Assembly (NCBI GenBank): GCA_945861565.1
Contig: CAMAUY010000053.1
Span: forward strand, 1-35,876
DNA from: Akkermansia muciniphila
Lineage (GTDB): Bacteria > Verrucomicrobiota > Verrucomicrobiia > Limisphaerales > UBA9464
Direction of reading: 5' to 3'
DNA: 35,876 nt
This document shows positions 29,473-35,876 of this stretch, one piece after another. The number at the start of each line of letters is the position of its first letter. The stretch's first letter is position 1. A model generated the notes under the pieces. It had not been told where the DNA came from. It made no database searches and saw only the letters and a list, made by a program, of their open reading frames with translations. The position numbers were made by a program, and so were the translations under genes.

Positions 29473-32078
29473 AGGCGAAAAAGAAATCCATTTGAAGATA
29501 GTATGGCATGGCAATAGGCAGCCCAGGCGGCCCGCTGGTTCTCTCCGTCCGCATCGGTCGATGCGCCGAGAAACCGCACGGCGGCATCCGCTTCTGGATC
29601 AGTGACGGGACGGTTCAAGGCGCGGAGATACAGCGTCTCCAACCGTTCTCGGTCATGGGTGGGCTCCTGCTTGAAAAGCCAGTGGGCGAGCTTGCCCGCG
29701 TGCGACTTGATAAACTCGCTGTTCATGAGGAACAGGGCCTGCGTGGCGACGCTCGTGGCTGGGCGCTGGCCGGTCATTTCCGTCGGGGGCACAAAGTCGA
29801 AGAGGTTGCGGAGTTCAGCGGGGCCAGGCTGGGCGCGCGAGCGGACCACCGGCAGATAAATCGTACGCAGGTGCTGCTGCTCGTCGGGGAACTTGCTCGT
29901 CTTGAAACTAACGGGATTCACATCCTTCGGGTCGAGGCCGCCGATATTCTCGGGGAGATGCAACGCCAGCGCTGGCCCTCCCGCGCACGATTGCAGTTCG
30001 CCGCTGATGGCGAGAACCGCGTCGCGCAACGCCTCGGCATCGAGACGGCGGCGGTTCATGCGCCACAGCAGCCGATTGTCCGGATCGCGGGCGATTGCGG
30101 CAGGGTCATGCGCGCTGCTCATGCCATAGGCTCGGCTGAGGACGATTTCGCGGATCAGTTTTTTCTGTGACCAACCGTTGCGGATGAATTCGCTGGCAAG
30201 CCAATCCAGGAGCTCGGGGTGAGTGGGCCGCTCGCCGCTCGTGCCGAAGTAGTCGACCGAGCGGACAAGACCCTCGGCGAAAAGCTTCTGCCAGATGCGA
30301 TTTACCGTGACGCGCGCGGGCAGCGGGTTGGCGGGGCTCGCGAGCCACTCGGCCAGTTGCGCACGTCCGCTGGTTTTTGGAGGAATCGGAAGCCATGGCG
30401 CCGGGCTCACGACGCGGACGAACCCGCGCGGCACGATGTCGCCCGGTGCATGCACATTGCCACGGATGGTCACGGGCCCGTCCGCCGGCTTGGCCGAGTC
30501 ATGGACGGAGTAGGCGAACGCCGCCTTCGGTTCGATGTAGGCGAGGTGCAGCAGTCTCGTGTCGAGTCCGGAGAGCTTCTTGTCCAGTTCAGCTTTGCGC
30601 GCCTTCAGTGCGACGGCTGCGGCGTCCTGGTCAGCGGTGGTTGCGGCGGGGGTGGGGACTGGATTGGTTCCCTTGGCCGCGATGCGCGGCTCGGCCGAGT
30701 CCGCCGGCTTCGTCGCTTGGGTAAGTTGCTGATTAATCTCGTCCAAATGCTTCGCGAGCTCCGCCCGCTCGGCTTTGACTTTCGTGATCACCTCAGAGTG
30801 CGCACGCAAGGCACGCTCGCGGTCAACGCGTTGGGCGGGTGTTTCCGGAAGTTCCGCCGTGAGGATGGAACTCCACACCCCGCGCTCGGTTACGTAGGAG
30901 GACTCCGAACTGCCGAAGATCCCGGCGAGGCCATAGTAGTCCTCGAGTTGGATGGGGTCGAACTTATGGTCATGACAGCGCACGCACCCCAGTGTCTGGC
31001 CGAGGAACACCATGCCAACTTTCTGAATTTGGTGATCCACAATGTCCGCCCGGAGTTGGAGTTTATCGCTTGTGACGATGTGGATTTCTCCGAGCAAAAG
31101 AAAACCCGTTGCCGTGAGCGCATCCTGCCGCACCTCGGGTTTGTCCTCCGGCAGAAGATCGCCGGCGACTTGCTCCCGAATGAATCGATCAAAAGGCTTG
31201 TCGGCATTCAAGCCGCGGATGACGTAGTCACGATAACGCCAAGCGTGCGTCGCGGGCACGTCGTTCACCGTGCCCAATTGGTCGGCGTACCCGACCAGGT
31301 CGAGCCAGTGCCGAGCCCACCGTTCACCGAATGCAAATGACGAGAGCAGGCGGTTGACCACGCGCTCCTGCGCCAGCGGGGAAGAATCACGGACGAACGC
31401 CGCAATCTCCTCTGCCGTCGGCGGAAGGCCGGTCAAATCGAAGGTCACCCGCCGAAGCCAGGTATGCCGGTCGGCATCCGCCACGGGTGCCAGTTGGTCG
31501 GCTTCCAATTGCGCCAGAATGAAACGGTCAATCGCACCGCGCGGCCACTCAGAATTCTTGACCGGAGGCGGATTCGGTTGGGCGATGGGCTGGTACGCCC
31601 AGTGTTTGCGCTCTTCCTCCAGCGATCGTCTCGCGGTGCTCTTGACGGGCACCGTATCTCGCGGATCGGGGCCACCCATTTTCACCCACTGGACCAGCGT
31701 TTCGATTTCGCTCTCCGCGAGCTTTGCTTTCGGCGGCATTTGCAGGTCAGGATTCTGACGCCGCACGGCTTGGATGAGGAGGCTTTCGTCAGGCCTCCCG
31801 GGTACGAGCGCGGGACCGGTGTCACCGCCCTTTTGCCAGCCTTCTTTGGAGTCGAGCCGTAAACCGCCCTTCTGTTTTTTCTCGCCGTGACATTCGTTGC
31901 AACGCTCGATGAGCAACGGGCGGACTTTTGATTCAAAAAAGGCGAGCGCGTTTGGGGAAATTTCCGCGTGGGCGACCCGGGACCCAACGATGGCCAATAC
32001 CGCGAGCCCAACGGCCGCCGCGCGTCGTGCGAAGCCGTTGCACTCCCCCCGGCGAGGCTCACTGGATAACGGGTTCAT
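29469..32078 (-). CDS. PSD1/PSCyt1 cytochrome-domain protein (DUF1549-DUF1553)
   Basis: An 869-residue secreted protein. A signal peptide (about 15-39, ending RVAHA) is followed by a planctomycete-type cytochrome c domain with the heme site CNECH near residue 60 and RPDESLLIQAVRRQNPDLQMPP. A DUF1549 domain (WPRGAIDRFILAQLE, LRRVTFDLTGLPPTAEEI, GCVRCHDHKFDPI) comes next, then a Lys/Glu/Ala-rich coiled region near 400-500 and a C-terminal DUF1553 domain (ARVTVNRIWQKLFAEGLVRS, RNGWSQKKLIREIVLS, LWRMNRRRLDAEALRDA). ATG 32078 is preferred over the adjacent TTG. These proteins are paired with DUF1501 proteins in complex-polysaccharide degradation loci; the specific electron partner is unknown. It is divergently arranged with the amidohydrolase at 32228. 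Confidence 0.92.
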   Translation of the reverse strand: MNPLSSEPRRGECNGFARRAAAVGLAVLAIVGSRVAHAEISPNALAFFESKVRPLLIERCNECHGEKKQKGGLRLDSKEGWQKGGDTGPALVPGRPDESLLIQAVRRQNPDLQMPPKAKLAESEIETLVQWVKMGGPDPRDTVPVKSTARRSLEEERKHWAYQPIAQPNPPPVKNSEWPRGAIDRFILAQLEADQLAPVADADRHTWLRRVTFDLTGLPPTAEEIAAFVRDSSPLAQERVVNRLLSSFAFGERWARHWLDLVGYADQLGTVNDVPATHAWRYRDYVIRGLNADKPFDRFIREQVAGDLLPEDKPEVRQDALTATGFLLLGEIHIVTSDKLQLRADIVDHQIQKVGMVFLGQTLGCVRCHDHKFDPIQLEDYYGLAGIFGSSESSYVTERGVWSSILTAELPETPAQRVDRERALRAHSEVITKVKAERAELAKHLDEINQQLTQATKPADSAEPRIAAKGTNPVPTPAATTADQDAAAVALKARKAELDKKLSGLDTRLLHLAYIEPKAAFAYSVHDSAKPADGPVTIRGNVHAPGDIVPRGFVRVVSPAPWLPIPPKTSGRAQLAEWLASPANPLPARVTVNRIWQKLFAEGLVRSVDYFGTSGERPTHPELLDWLASEFIRNGWSQKKLIREIVLSRAYGMSSAHDPAAIARDPDNRLLWRMNRRRLDAEALRDAVLAISGELQSCAGGPALALHLPENIGGLDPKDVNPVSFKTSKFPDEQQHLRTIYLPVVRSRAQPGPAELRNLFDFVPPTEMTGQRPATSVATQALFLMNSEFIKSHAGKLAHWLFKQEPTHDRERLETLYLRALNRPVTDPEADAAVRFLGASTDADGENQRAAWAAYCHAILSSNGFLFRL

Positions 32079-32227
32079 CAAGGGAGATTCTACGCGTCCG
32101 GTGACGATCGGCCAAGCGTTCTTTCGGGATGCGCCCGTTCTTTCGCGTTCGCGCTTGTTGAGCTCGACAGGTCCGTGACTTTCGGTAGGCTGTCACGCAA
32201 TCTACTTCCAACCGACTTATCCACCTT

Positions 32228-33175
32228 ATGGACCGCAGAACATTCATCACCGCCGCCACCACGGCCGCCACTGCAACGATGATGAGCACCCCTGGGCAAG
32301 CTGCCACCGGGCCGATCCCGATCATCGATACCCACATTCACCTGTTCGACATCAACCGGCCGCAGGGAATTCCCTGGCCACCCAAGGAAGAAGCGGTGCT
32401 GTATAAGACCGCTCTGCCGGCCCGCTTCCGCGAGGTGACCCAGGGACTCAACGTCGTGGGTGCCATCGAACTCGAATGTAGCCCCTGGCTGGAAGACAAT
32501 CAGTGGGTGCTCGATGTCATGGCGAAAGACGACATCATGGTTGGCACCATTGGCGACTTGGAGCCGGACCACGCCGACTTTCCGAAGCACCTGGAGCGGT
32601 TCCGGAAGAACCCCCTGTTTCTGGGCATTCGCTATGGCAATATCTGGGATCGTGACTTCCACCAGAAATCTCAGGATCCGAAATTCATTGACGGTGTGAA
32701 ACGACTGGCGGATGCCAATATGACGCTGGATTCTGCCAATCCCACGCAGGAGTTGATTGGGGACCTTTTGCGACTGAAAGATCGCGTGCCCAGCCTGCGC
32801 ATGGTCCTGGACCACTTGCCGCGGCTCGACTTGAATCCGGCCATCGAAAAAGACCTTCGATCTCTGGCCACACGTCCGGACGTTTACCTAAAAGTCTCCG
32901 GCGTGCTCCGGACCGTAGACGGGAGGATTCCCAAAGACACGAAGTTCTATAAGCCGCGTCTGGATCAATTGTTCGGTATCTTTGGCGAAGATCGAGTGGT
33001 CTACGGCAGCGACTGGCCGCACAGCGACCGCTGGGGGCATTATCGCGAAGCTTTGACGGTGGTGCGGGAGTATTTCGATGCCAAGGGGGCGGCGATCGCG
33101 GAGAAGTTTTACTGGCGGAATTCAGTGAAGGCGTATCGCTGGATCCATCGCAGCAGCAATCAGCCGAAGGCGTAG
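32228..33175 (+). CDS. amidohydrolase-2 family metal-dependent hydrolase
   Basis: A 315-residue TIM-barrel hydrolase with an export leader (MDRRTFITAATTAATATMM, RR-type, possibly Tat). The HxH metal motif is IIDTHIHLFD (His36, His38). Further family landmarks are FLGIRYG, LRMVLDHLPRLDL, VYLKVSG and the C-terminal YGSDWPHSD Asp motif. The family includes lactonases, decarboxylases and related sugar-lactone hydrolases (L-fuconolactonase/LigI-like). Substrate is not decidable, but a sugar lactone is plausible next to a DUF1080 and a PSD1/DUF1501 pair. It looks intact. Confidence 0.87.
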   Translation: MDRRTFITAATTAATATMMSTPGQAATGPIPIIDTHIHLFDINRPQGIPWPPKEEAVLYKTALPARFREVTQGLNVVGAIELECSPWLEDNQWVLDVMAKDDIMVGTIGDLEPDHADFPKHLERFRKNPLFLGIRYGNIWDRDFHQKSQDPKFIDGVKRLADANMTLDSANPTQELIGDLLRLKDRVPSLRMVLDHLPRLDLNPAIEKDLRSLATRPDVYLKVSGVLRTVDGRIPKDTKFYKPRLDQLFGIFGEDRVVYGSDWPHSDRWGHYREALTVVREYFDAKGAAIAEKFYWRNSVKAYRWIHRSSNQPKA

Positions 33176-33199
33176 GCTCGGTACGTCGCTCGGTTTGGG

Positions 33200-33246
33200 A
33201 GGCCGGGGTGCGGGCGGGCGGGTTCGCAGCCGGCATTCCCCGGCCT
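33200..33246 (+). terminator. GC-rich hairpin after the amidohydrolase
   Basis: AGGCCGGGG (33200-33208) pairs perfectly with CCCCGGCCT (33238-33246). Inner bases TGCGGGC and GCCGGCA extend the stem with small bulges. A T-rich TTTCTTTCTT follows only about 20 bases later, so terminator function is possible but not certain. Confidence 0.38.
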
Positions 33247-33331
33247 ATCGGTTGCCCGCGCCCAAGAGTTTCTTTCTTAGACTATGAACGGACCCCATGC
33301 CCAACGGCCTGCACTTTAAACCAGAACAAAA

Positions 33332-34669
33332 ATGAAGTTTCACCTTGTCGCCGCGTTCGCTCTGCTCACGGTGCCGGTTTTCGCTGCAGGGATCTCACTC
33401 AAGGACGCTGTCGCGGCTAAAGTCGCCGCGGACTACCCGCGACTCGACGCCTTTTACAAAGACCTGCACGCGCACCCTGAGTTGTCGCTCATGGAGGAGC
33501 GGACATCGGTTAAAGTCGCCGGCGAGTTGCGCGCGGCGGGTTTCGAAGTCACGGAGAAATTCGGCGGCTATGGCGTCGTCGGGGTATTGAAAAACGGCCT
33601 CGGCCCCGTGCTCCTCATCCGTACGGACATGGATGGGTTGCCCGTGCTGGAGGAGACCGGCCTGCCGTACGCGAGCACGGTGCGGACGAAGGATCTCGTG
33701 GGCCGCGAGGTGCCGGTGATGCAAGCCTGCGGCCACGACATCCACATGGCTGTATTTGCCGGGACCGCACGCACGCTGGCTGCGTTGCGCGATGGTTGGT
33801 CCGGCACGCTCGTGCTGATTGCCCAACCCGCTGAGGAGCGTGTGATCGGCGCTCGAGCCATGCTTGCAGCCGGACTTTATCACAAATTTCCCAAGCCTGA
33901 TTTCGCCCTCGCGCTGCACGACAGCGCGGGTCGCTCCGCCGGCACGGTCGCGATCACCGAGGGATTCGTCACGGCGAATACGGATACCGTCACGATCACG
34001 GTGCGGGGCATCGGAGGACACGGCGCCTGGCCGCATAAAACCAAGGACCCGATCGTGCTCTCGGCGCAGATCATTCTCGCGCTGCAAACCATCGTCAGCC
34101 GCGAGATCTCGCCGACCGATCCCGCGGTTGTCACCGTGGGCTCGATTCACGGCGGCACGAAACCCAATATCATTTCGAATGAAGTGAAACTCGAGCTGAC
34201 CCTTCGATCCTACTCGGACACGGTCCGCGTTCGCCTCGTCGAAGCCGTCCGGCGTATCTGCCGTGGCACGGCGCTGGCGGCGGGTTTGCCCGAGGAACTT
34301 GCGCCGGAGGTCAAGGTTCTCGCCGAGGAAGGAACCCCGTCGACCTACAACGACCCGGCGCTCACTCGACGGGTCCGCGCCGCTCTCGAGAGGTGGCTGG
34401 GCACGGATCGTGTCGCCACCGAAGAACCGGCGATGGGCGGGGAGGATTTCAGCAACTACGGCCGCACCGCCGAAAAAGTACCCATTTGCATGTTCTGGCT
34501 CGGGGCCGTTGCACCGGAAAAAATCACCGAGAGCGAACGCACGGGCGTACCGTTGCCTTCGCTCCATTCGAGCAAGTTTGCCCCTGTGCCCGAGCCCACG
34601 ATCAAGACGGGTGTCACCGCGATGACCGCCGTCGCGCTGGATCTCCTCGCAAAAAAACCAACACCGTAG
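33332..34669 (+). CDS. secreted M20-family amidohydrolase (hippurate hydrolase-like)
   Basis: A 445-residue peptidase M20D-type metal hydrolase with a signal peptide (MKFHLVAAFALLTVPVFA). The family landmarks are DLHAHPELSLME near 44-55, RTDMDGLPVLEETGLPYAS near 97-115, the metal ligand motif ACGHDIHMA (Cys133, His135, His138), PAEE near 167-170, the dimerisation-domain start GIGGHGAWPH, and the terminal ligand LHSSKFAP. All are present. Such enzymes cleave N-acyl amino acids (hippurate, IAA-amino acids, N-acetyl-L,L-diaminopimelate). The export leader is less usual in this family and suggests a periplasmic substrate. Confidence 0.9.
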   Translation: MKFHLVAAFALLTVPVFAAGISLKDAVAAKVAADYPRLDAFYKDLHAHPELSLMEERTSVKVAGELRAAGFEVTEKFGGYGVVGVLKNGLGPVLLIRTDMDGLPVLEETGLPYASTVRTKDLVGREVPVMQACGHDIHMAVFAGTARTLAALRDGWSGTLVLIAQPAEERVIGARAMLAAGLYHKFPKPDFALALHDSAGRSAGTVAITEGFVTANTDTVTITVRGIGGHGAWPHKTKDPIVLSAQIILALQTIVSREISPTDPAVVTVGSIHGGTKPNIISNEVKLELTLRSYSDTVRVRLVEAVRRICRGTALAAGLPEELAPEVKVLAEEGTPSTYNDPALTRRVRAALERWLGTDRVATEEPAMGGEDFSNYGRTAEKVPICMFWLGAVAPEKITESERTGVPLPSLHSSKFAPVPEPTIKTGVTAMTAVALDLLAKKPTP

Positions 34670-34750
34670 TGGTCGCGCCCGCCACCAGCATTATCCAACT
34701 TTTAATAAACAGATTGCCGTACCAGACTCCGATTGGGCAGAGTGCCCGGG

Positions 34751-35383
34751 ATGAAATTCACCTCGCTTCTCAGCCCAGTCGCCCTCATTGCCGTGGCGGT
34801 TGGATGCGCAACAATGGACAATCCGGACCGCGGATTTGTCCGTCTCACGGACGGCAAGTCATTCAACGGCTGGACTCCAGCCAAGGAAAATCAGGCGACA
34901 TGGTCGATGGAGAATGGGGCATTCAAAGCCCACGGGGATCGTTGTCACTTGTTCTACACCGGCGCCCTGGCACCCTTCAAAGACTTTGAACTAAAGGTCG
35001 ATGTCATGACCGAGACGAACTCCAACGGTGGGATTTACTTCCACTCGCGGTACCAGGATTCGGGCTGGCCGAAGTACGGTTTTGAAACTCAGGTCAATGT
35101 ATCCCACGGCGACTGGAAAAAGACCGGCAGCCTGTATGATATAGTCAACGTGCGATCCACGCCTGCCCAGGACAAGAAGTGGTGGACCCAGCATGTCATT
35201 GTCCGTGGCAGCAGTGTGACGGTCAAGATCGACGGCCAGACGGTCATGGAATACACCGAGCCCGCGGGAACCCAAGCGGGCAAGGATTATACCCGCAAGT
35301 TGGATCAGGGCACGTTTGCACTCCAGGCCCACGATCCGAAGAGCATTGTTCGATACAAGAATATCCGAGTGAAGCGCCTGTAA
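34751..35383 (+). CDS. DUF1080 (3-keto-disaccharide hydrolase fold) lipoprotein
   Basis: A 210-residue lipoprotein. The leader ends at AVAVGC, a lipobox-like site (mature protein starts at Cys19). One DUF1080 jelly-roll domain follows: FVRLTDGKSFNGWTPA, WSMENGAFKAHGD, FKDFELKVDVMTETNSNGGIYF, YGFETQVNV, GSLYDIVNV, KWWTQHVIVRGSSVTVKIDG and GTFALQAHDPKSIVRYKNIRV. Members act on 3-keto-glycosides after glucose-3-dehydrogenase oxidation; the substrate here is not known. ATG 34751 is chosen over 34733 because it gives a proper lipoprotein leader. A minisatellite begins right after its stop. Confidence 0.88.
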   Translation: MKFTSLLSPVALIAVAVGCATMDNPDRGFVRLTDGKSFNGWTPAKENQATWSMENGAFKAHGDRCHLFYTGALAPFKDFELKVDVMTETNSNGGIYFHSRYQDSGWPKYGFETQVNVSHGDWKKTGSLYDIVNVRSTPAQDKKWWTQHVIVRGSSVTVKIDGQTVMEYTEPAGTQAGKDYTRKLDQGTFALQAHDPKSIVRYKNIRVKRL

Positions 35384-35384
35384 C

Positions 35385-35461
35385 CAGTAATCAGTAACCA
35401 GTAACCAGTAATCAGTAACCAGTAATCAGTAATCAGTAATCAGTAATCAGTAATCAGTAAC
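35385..35461. repeat. 7-bp tandem repeat, CAGTAAY x 11
   Basis: Eleven head-to-tail copies of CAGTAAT or CAGTAAC, starting one base after the stop codon of the DUF1080 gene. Because 7 is not a multiple of 3, the array puts TAA stops in all three forward frames. Confidence 0.95.
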
Positions 35462-35484
35462 CAATACTCGCAAACTTCCCCGAA

Positions 35485-35525
35485 CGCGCCGGCGGGTGTT
35501 TATCCCGTCGGCGCGGTTTTGTTTT
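35485..35525 (+). terminator. intrinsic terminator after the DUF1080 gene
   Basis: CGCGCCGGCGGG (35485-35496) and CCCGTCGGCGCG (35504-35515) form a 12-bp stem with one G-T pair and a 7-base loop. It is followed by GTTTTGTTTT, a classical T-tract. It ends the plus-strand transcript. Confidence 0.88.
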
Positions 35526-35705
35526 GAGGGGGCATGAGTCACGAGCGATCCTCCGCGAAATCACCGGTTGGGGAGGGAGCAAAATCAGACTGGCGGGAGT
35601 TCAAAATGGGACTCGGGTTCCCCCCGGTAATGGCCTGCGAGCATTCTCCTGATCGCCCTGCAAATCGTTGAATATTGGTAGGTTCGAGTTTTTGACCATA
35701 CGACA

Positions 35706-35876
35706 TCAATTCAACTGTAGTTCCGCAAGGTAAATGGCGGTGATTGGGCGGCCATTGGCATCTTGCTCGTGGCTGGAATAGTACGAAACCAAGGCACGGG
35801 TCGAGGATACGGGAACGAAGCCCGGATAAGAGTTGTCGCCGCCGCTCGGCAGCTCGGCGAACTCCGTCAGTTTGCC
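35706..35876 (-). CDS. C-terminal part of a sialidase/BNR-type glycosidase, runs off the window
   Basis: A minus-strand frame enters from the right edge and ends at TGA 35706-35708. The last 56 residues read LTEFAELPSGGDNSYPGF, VPVSSTRALVSYYSSHEQD and GRPITAIYLAEL. The GGDNSYPGFV and YYSSHE patterns resemble the C-terminal blade of exo-alpha-sialidase-like six-bladed propeller proteins common in Verrucomicrobia and Planctomycetes. The start and catalytic residues are outside the window. It converges with the DUF1080 terminator. Confidence 0.6.
   Translation of the reverse strand, partial: GKLTEFAELPSGGDNSYPGFVPVSSTRALVSYYSSHEQDANGRPITAIYLAELQLN

Noticed and set aside
30219..31340. A 373-codon plus-strand open frame
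   Set aside because: Lies fully antisense to the PSD1 cytochrome gene, which has intact family motifs. The translation is Arg/Leu/Gly-rich with no family content.

Overview
The window looks like a chromosomal stretch of a member of the Verrucomicrobiota, probably a Pedosphaera/Limisphaerales-type soil or freshwater lineage. The pointers are the PSD1/DUF1549-DUF1553 plus DUF1501 pair, a DUF1080 lipoprotein, a WXXGXW-repeat protein, DUF6132 and DUF3309 proteins, high G+C, and frequent long spurious antisense frames. This placement is an inference from gene content only. I saw no rRNA, tRNA, CRISPR array, transposase or integrase.

Layout. (1) 193-3400 (+): envelope and general-stress genes (PGPGW membrane protein, secreted PRC/PRC/BON protein, glycine-zipper stress protein, YciF-like ferritin-fold protein). 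(2) 3713-8146: metal transport, with an intact Cu(I)-type P1B ATPase (+), then on the minus strand a P2-type cation ATPase with a large in-frame internal deletion, a stunted YHS ORF overlapping its stop, and a 35-residue membrane peptide. (3) 8372-12452 (+): a thiol/sulfur redox cluster made of a CoA-disulfide-reductase-like flavoprotein with a C-terminal rhodanese domain, an ECF sigma factor, a zinc-finger anti-sigma factor, a rhodanese remnant, DUF6132, a DUF6132-thioredoxin fusion and a DUF2892 protein. Two copies of an ECF-like promoter (TGTAAC-N14-CGGCTCG) lie inside it. (4) 12453-17978 (+): small stress and envelope genes (DUF3309, coiled-coil lipoprotein, WXXGXW protein, AI-2E-type permease, CsbD, bacterioferritin, dodecin) mixed with gene remnants (MlaE, NitT/TauT-type permease, RNase R). 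(5) 17984-26707 (-): one 8.7-kb gene for a cyclic beta-1,2-glucan synthase (NdvB/ChvB type). (6) 26708-28035: a repeat region with two ~317-bp direct repeats. Each begins with a 93-nt attC-like hairpin, and a small beta-rich protein gene lies next to one of them, which suggests a small integron cassette array without integrase. (7) 28036-35876: a DUF1501 and PSD1 cytochrome pair (-), an amidohydrolase, an M20 amidohydrolase and a DUF1080 lipoprotein (+), a 7-bp minisatellite, a strong terminator, and the 3' end of a sialidase-like gene (-).

Two themes stand out. The first is stress physiology: copper export, thiol redox with its own ECF regulator, iron and flavin storage, glycine-zipper and PRC envelope proteins, and osmoregulated periplasmic glucan. 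The second is decay. At least seven genes are fragments or carry internal deletions with sharp edges: P2 ATPase, YHS protein, rhodanese, MlaE, ABC permease, RNase R, and CsbD joined to bacterioferritin. This is either real deletion-driven erosion or, less likely, an assembly problem. A short palindrome of the form ATGGGGTGTTNACCCC recurs in five intergenic places.
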